64,000 bases of DNA, taken from the NCBI RefSeq assembly GCF_026240945.1, contig NZ_JAPFPY010000003.1, positions 1 to 64,000 of the forward strand. The letters run 5' to 3'. Both the position numbers and the translations under genes were made by a program. The DNA comes from Mycolicibacterium sp. J2. GTDB lineage: Bacteria; Actinomycetota; Actinomycetes; Mycobacteriales; Mycobacteriaceae. This document shows positions 63,511-64,000 of this stretch, piece after piece. The notes beneath the pieces are model-generated. The model was not told the origin of the DNA and made no database searches. It saw only the letters and a program-made list of their open reading frames with translations. The stretch's first letter is position 1. Each line of letters opens with the position of its first letter.

Positions 63511-64000
63511 ATGAGCGACCAGCCCCCCGCAAAACCCACCCGCCACCACATCTGGCCCATCACCAAGCGCACGCTGTCCAAGGCGTGGGACGACTCCATC
63601 TTCTCCGAAGCCGCGCAAGCGGCGTTCTGGTGTGCGTTGTCCCTACCGCCGCTGCTCCTGGGCATGCTCGGCAGCCTGGCGTACCTCGCTCCGCTGTTCG
63701 GGCCGGACACCCTGCCGGCCATCGAAGAGCAGCTGATCGGGACGTCCGGGCGGTTCTTCTCGCAGAACGTCGTCAACGAGATCATCGCGCCGACCATCTA
63801 CGACATCGTCCGCGGTGCCCGCGGCGAGGTGGTGTCCCTCGGCTTCGTCATCTCGTTGTGGGCCGGCTCCTCGGCGATCTCCGCGTTCGTCGACTCGGTG
63901 GTCGAGGCACATGACCAGACGCCGCTGCGACATCCGGTACGCCAGCGGTTCTACGCGCTGGGCCTGTACGTGGTGATGCTGGTGTGCGCGGTACTGACCG
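63511..64000 (+). CDS. YihY/BrkB-family membrane protein, partial
   Basis: 163 codons before the window ends, start ATG 63511. SEAAQAAFWCALSLPPLLLGML and IISLWAGSSAISAFVDSV-like segments (FVISLWAGSSAISAFVDSVV) fit the YihY/BrkB family of membrane proteins. The counterpart in M. tuberculosis lies at this position after sigA. Only two of about six membrane helices are fully inside. Confidence 0.85.
   Translation, partial: MSDQPPAKPTRHHIWPITKRTLSKAWDDSIFSEAAQAAFWCALSLPPLLLGMLGSLAYLAPLFGPDTLPAIEEQLIGTSGRFFSQNVVNEIIAPTIYDIVRGARGEVVSLGFVISLWAGSSAISAFVDSVVEAHDQTPLRHPVRQRFYALGLYVVMLVCAVLT

Noticed and set aside
1..64000. CRISPR array or phage genes
   Set aside because: No regularly spaced direct repeats and no phage structural, integrase or lysis genes were seen on either strand.

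Overview
The window reads as chromosomal DNA of a mycobacterium, most likely a fast-growing Mycolicibacterium-type species. The reasons are high G+C, a yrbE/mce lipid-import operon, and a right half (about 27.6-57.4 kb, tailing to 64 kb) that follows the gene order I know from the Mycobacterium tuberculosis Rv2667-Rv2707 region: clpC2, an MPT63-like protein, a GNAT enzyme, a ZapE/AFG1-type ATPase, ribD, a TAP-like lipoprotein, aftC, msrB, the haem genes chdC-cgoX-hemE, an RNase D-like protein, dxs, a TrmA-like methylase, an APC permease, ceoB/ceoC, dut, DUF3093, DUF4193, cei, suhB, ppgK and sigA. Compared with that order, three things known in M. tuberculosis are missing (a methyltransferase between msrB and chdC, echA15 next to hemE, and the ars genes near dxs), and nhaA, an HxlR regulator and an alpha/beta hydrolase sit here instead.

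Layout. 1-1.64 kb: end of an IS21-family element (istB partial, istA, terminal repeats) that has replaced the 3' end of an Mce-associated protein gene. 1.6-11.4 kb, minus strand: one translationally coupled yrbEA-yrbEB-mceA-F-mas operon, a lipid ABC importer. 11.8-15.3 kb: SnoaL-like protein, MaoC dehydratase, acyl-CoA dehydrogenase and a TetR regulator with a perfect 18-bp palindromic operator against the dehydrogenase -10 box. 15.4-16.3 kb: two small membrane proteins. 16.6-24.4 kb: an accessory catabolic cluster with a divergent PucR regulator, alpha/beta hydrolase, benzoylformate-decarboxylase-like ThDP enzyme, a GlcD-GlcE fusion flavoprotein, an HSL-type esterase and a cytochrome P450. 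24.5-25.45 kb: four tRNA genes (Val-CAC on minus; Gly-GCC, Cys-GCA, Val-GAC on plus). 25.7-64 kb: mostly conserved mycobacterial backbone, ending in sigA and then a more variable stretch with a frameshifted giant secreted adhesin/PecA-like aspartic protease, an SDR, a RidA, a frameshifted DUF952 gene and a BrkB-family membrane protein running off the end.

The most interesting signals are regulatory. Upstream of clpC2 there are two identical-design palindromes whose half-sites form the -35 and whose second copy covers the -10 of a leaderless promoter; ClpC2 itself carries a helix-turn-helix in front of its two Clp repeats, so autoregulation is the natural reading. A perfect TGTGA-N6-TCACA CRP-type site lies between the DUF4193 gene and cei. 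About twenty genes have a TANNNT box ending 6-8 nt before the start codon (leaderless transcripts), and in two divergent pairs (dut/DUF3093 and SDR/RidA) the -10 boxes of opposite strands overlap.

Two genes are broken by small indels (a 4-bp tandem duplication in the PecA-like gene, a 1-bp loss in the DUF952 gene); these may be real or assembly errors. Assignments rest on reading the proteins and on remembered family sequences; no database search was run.
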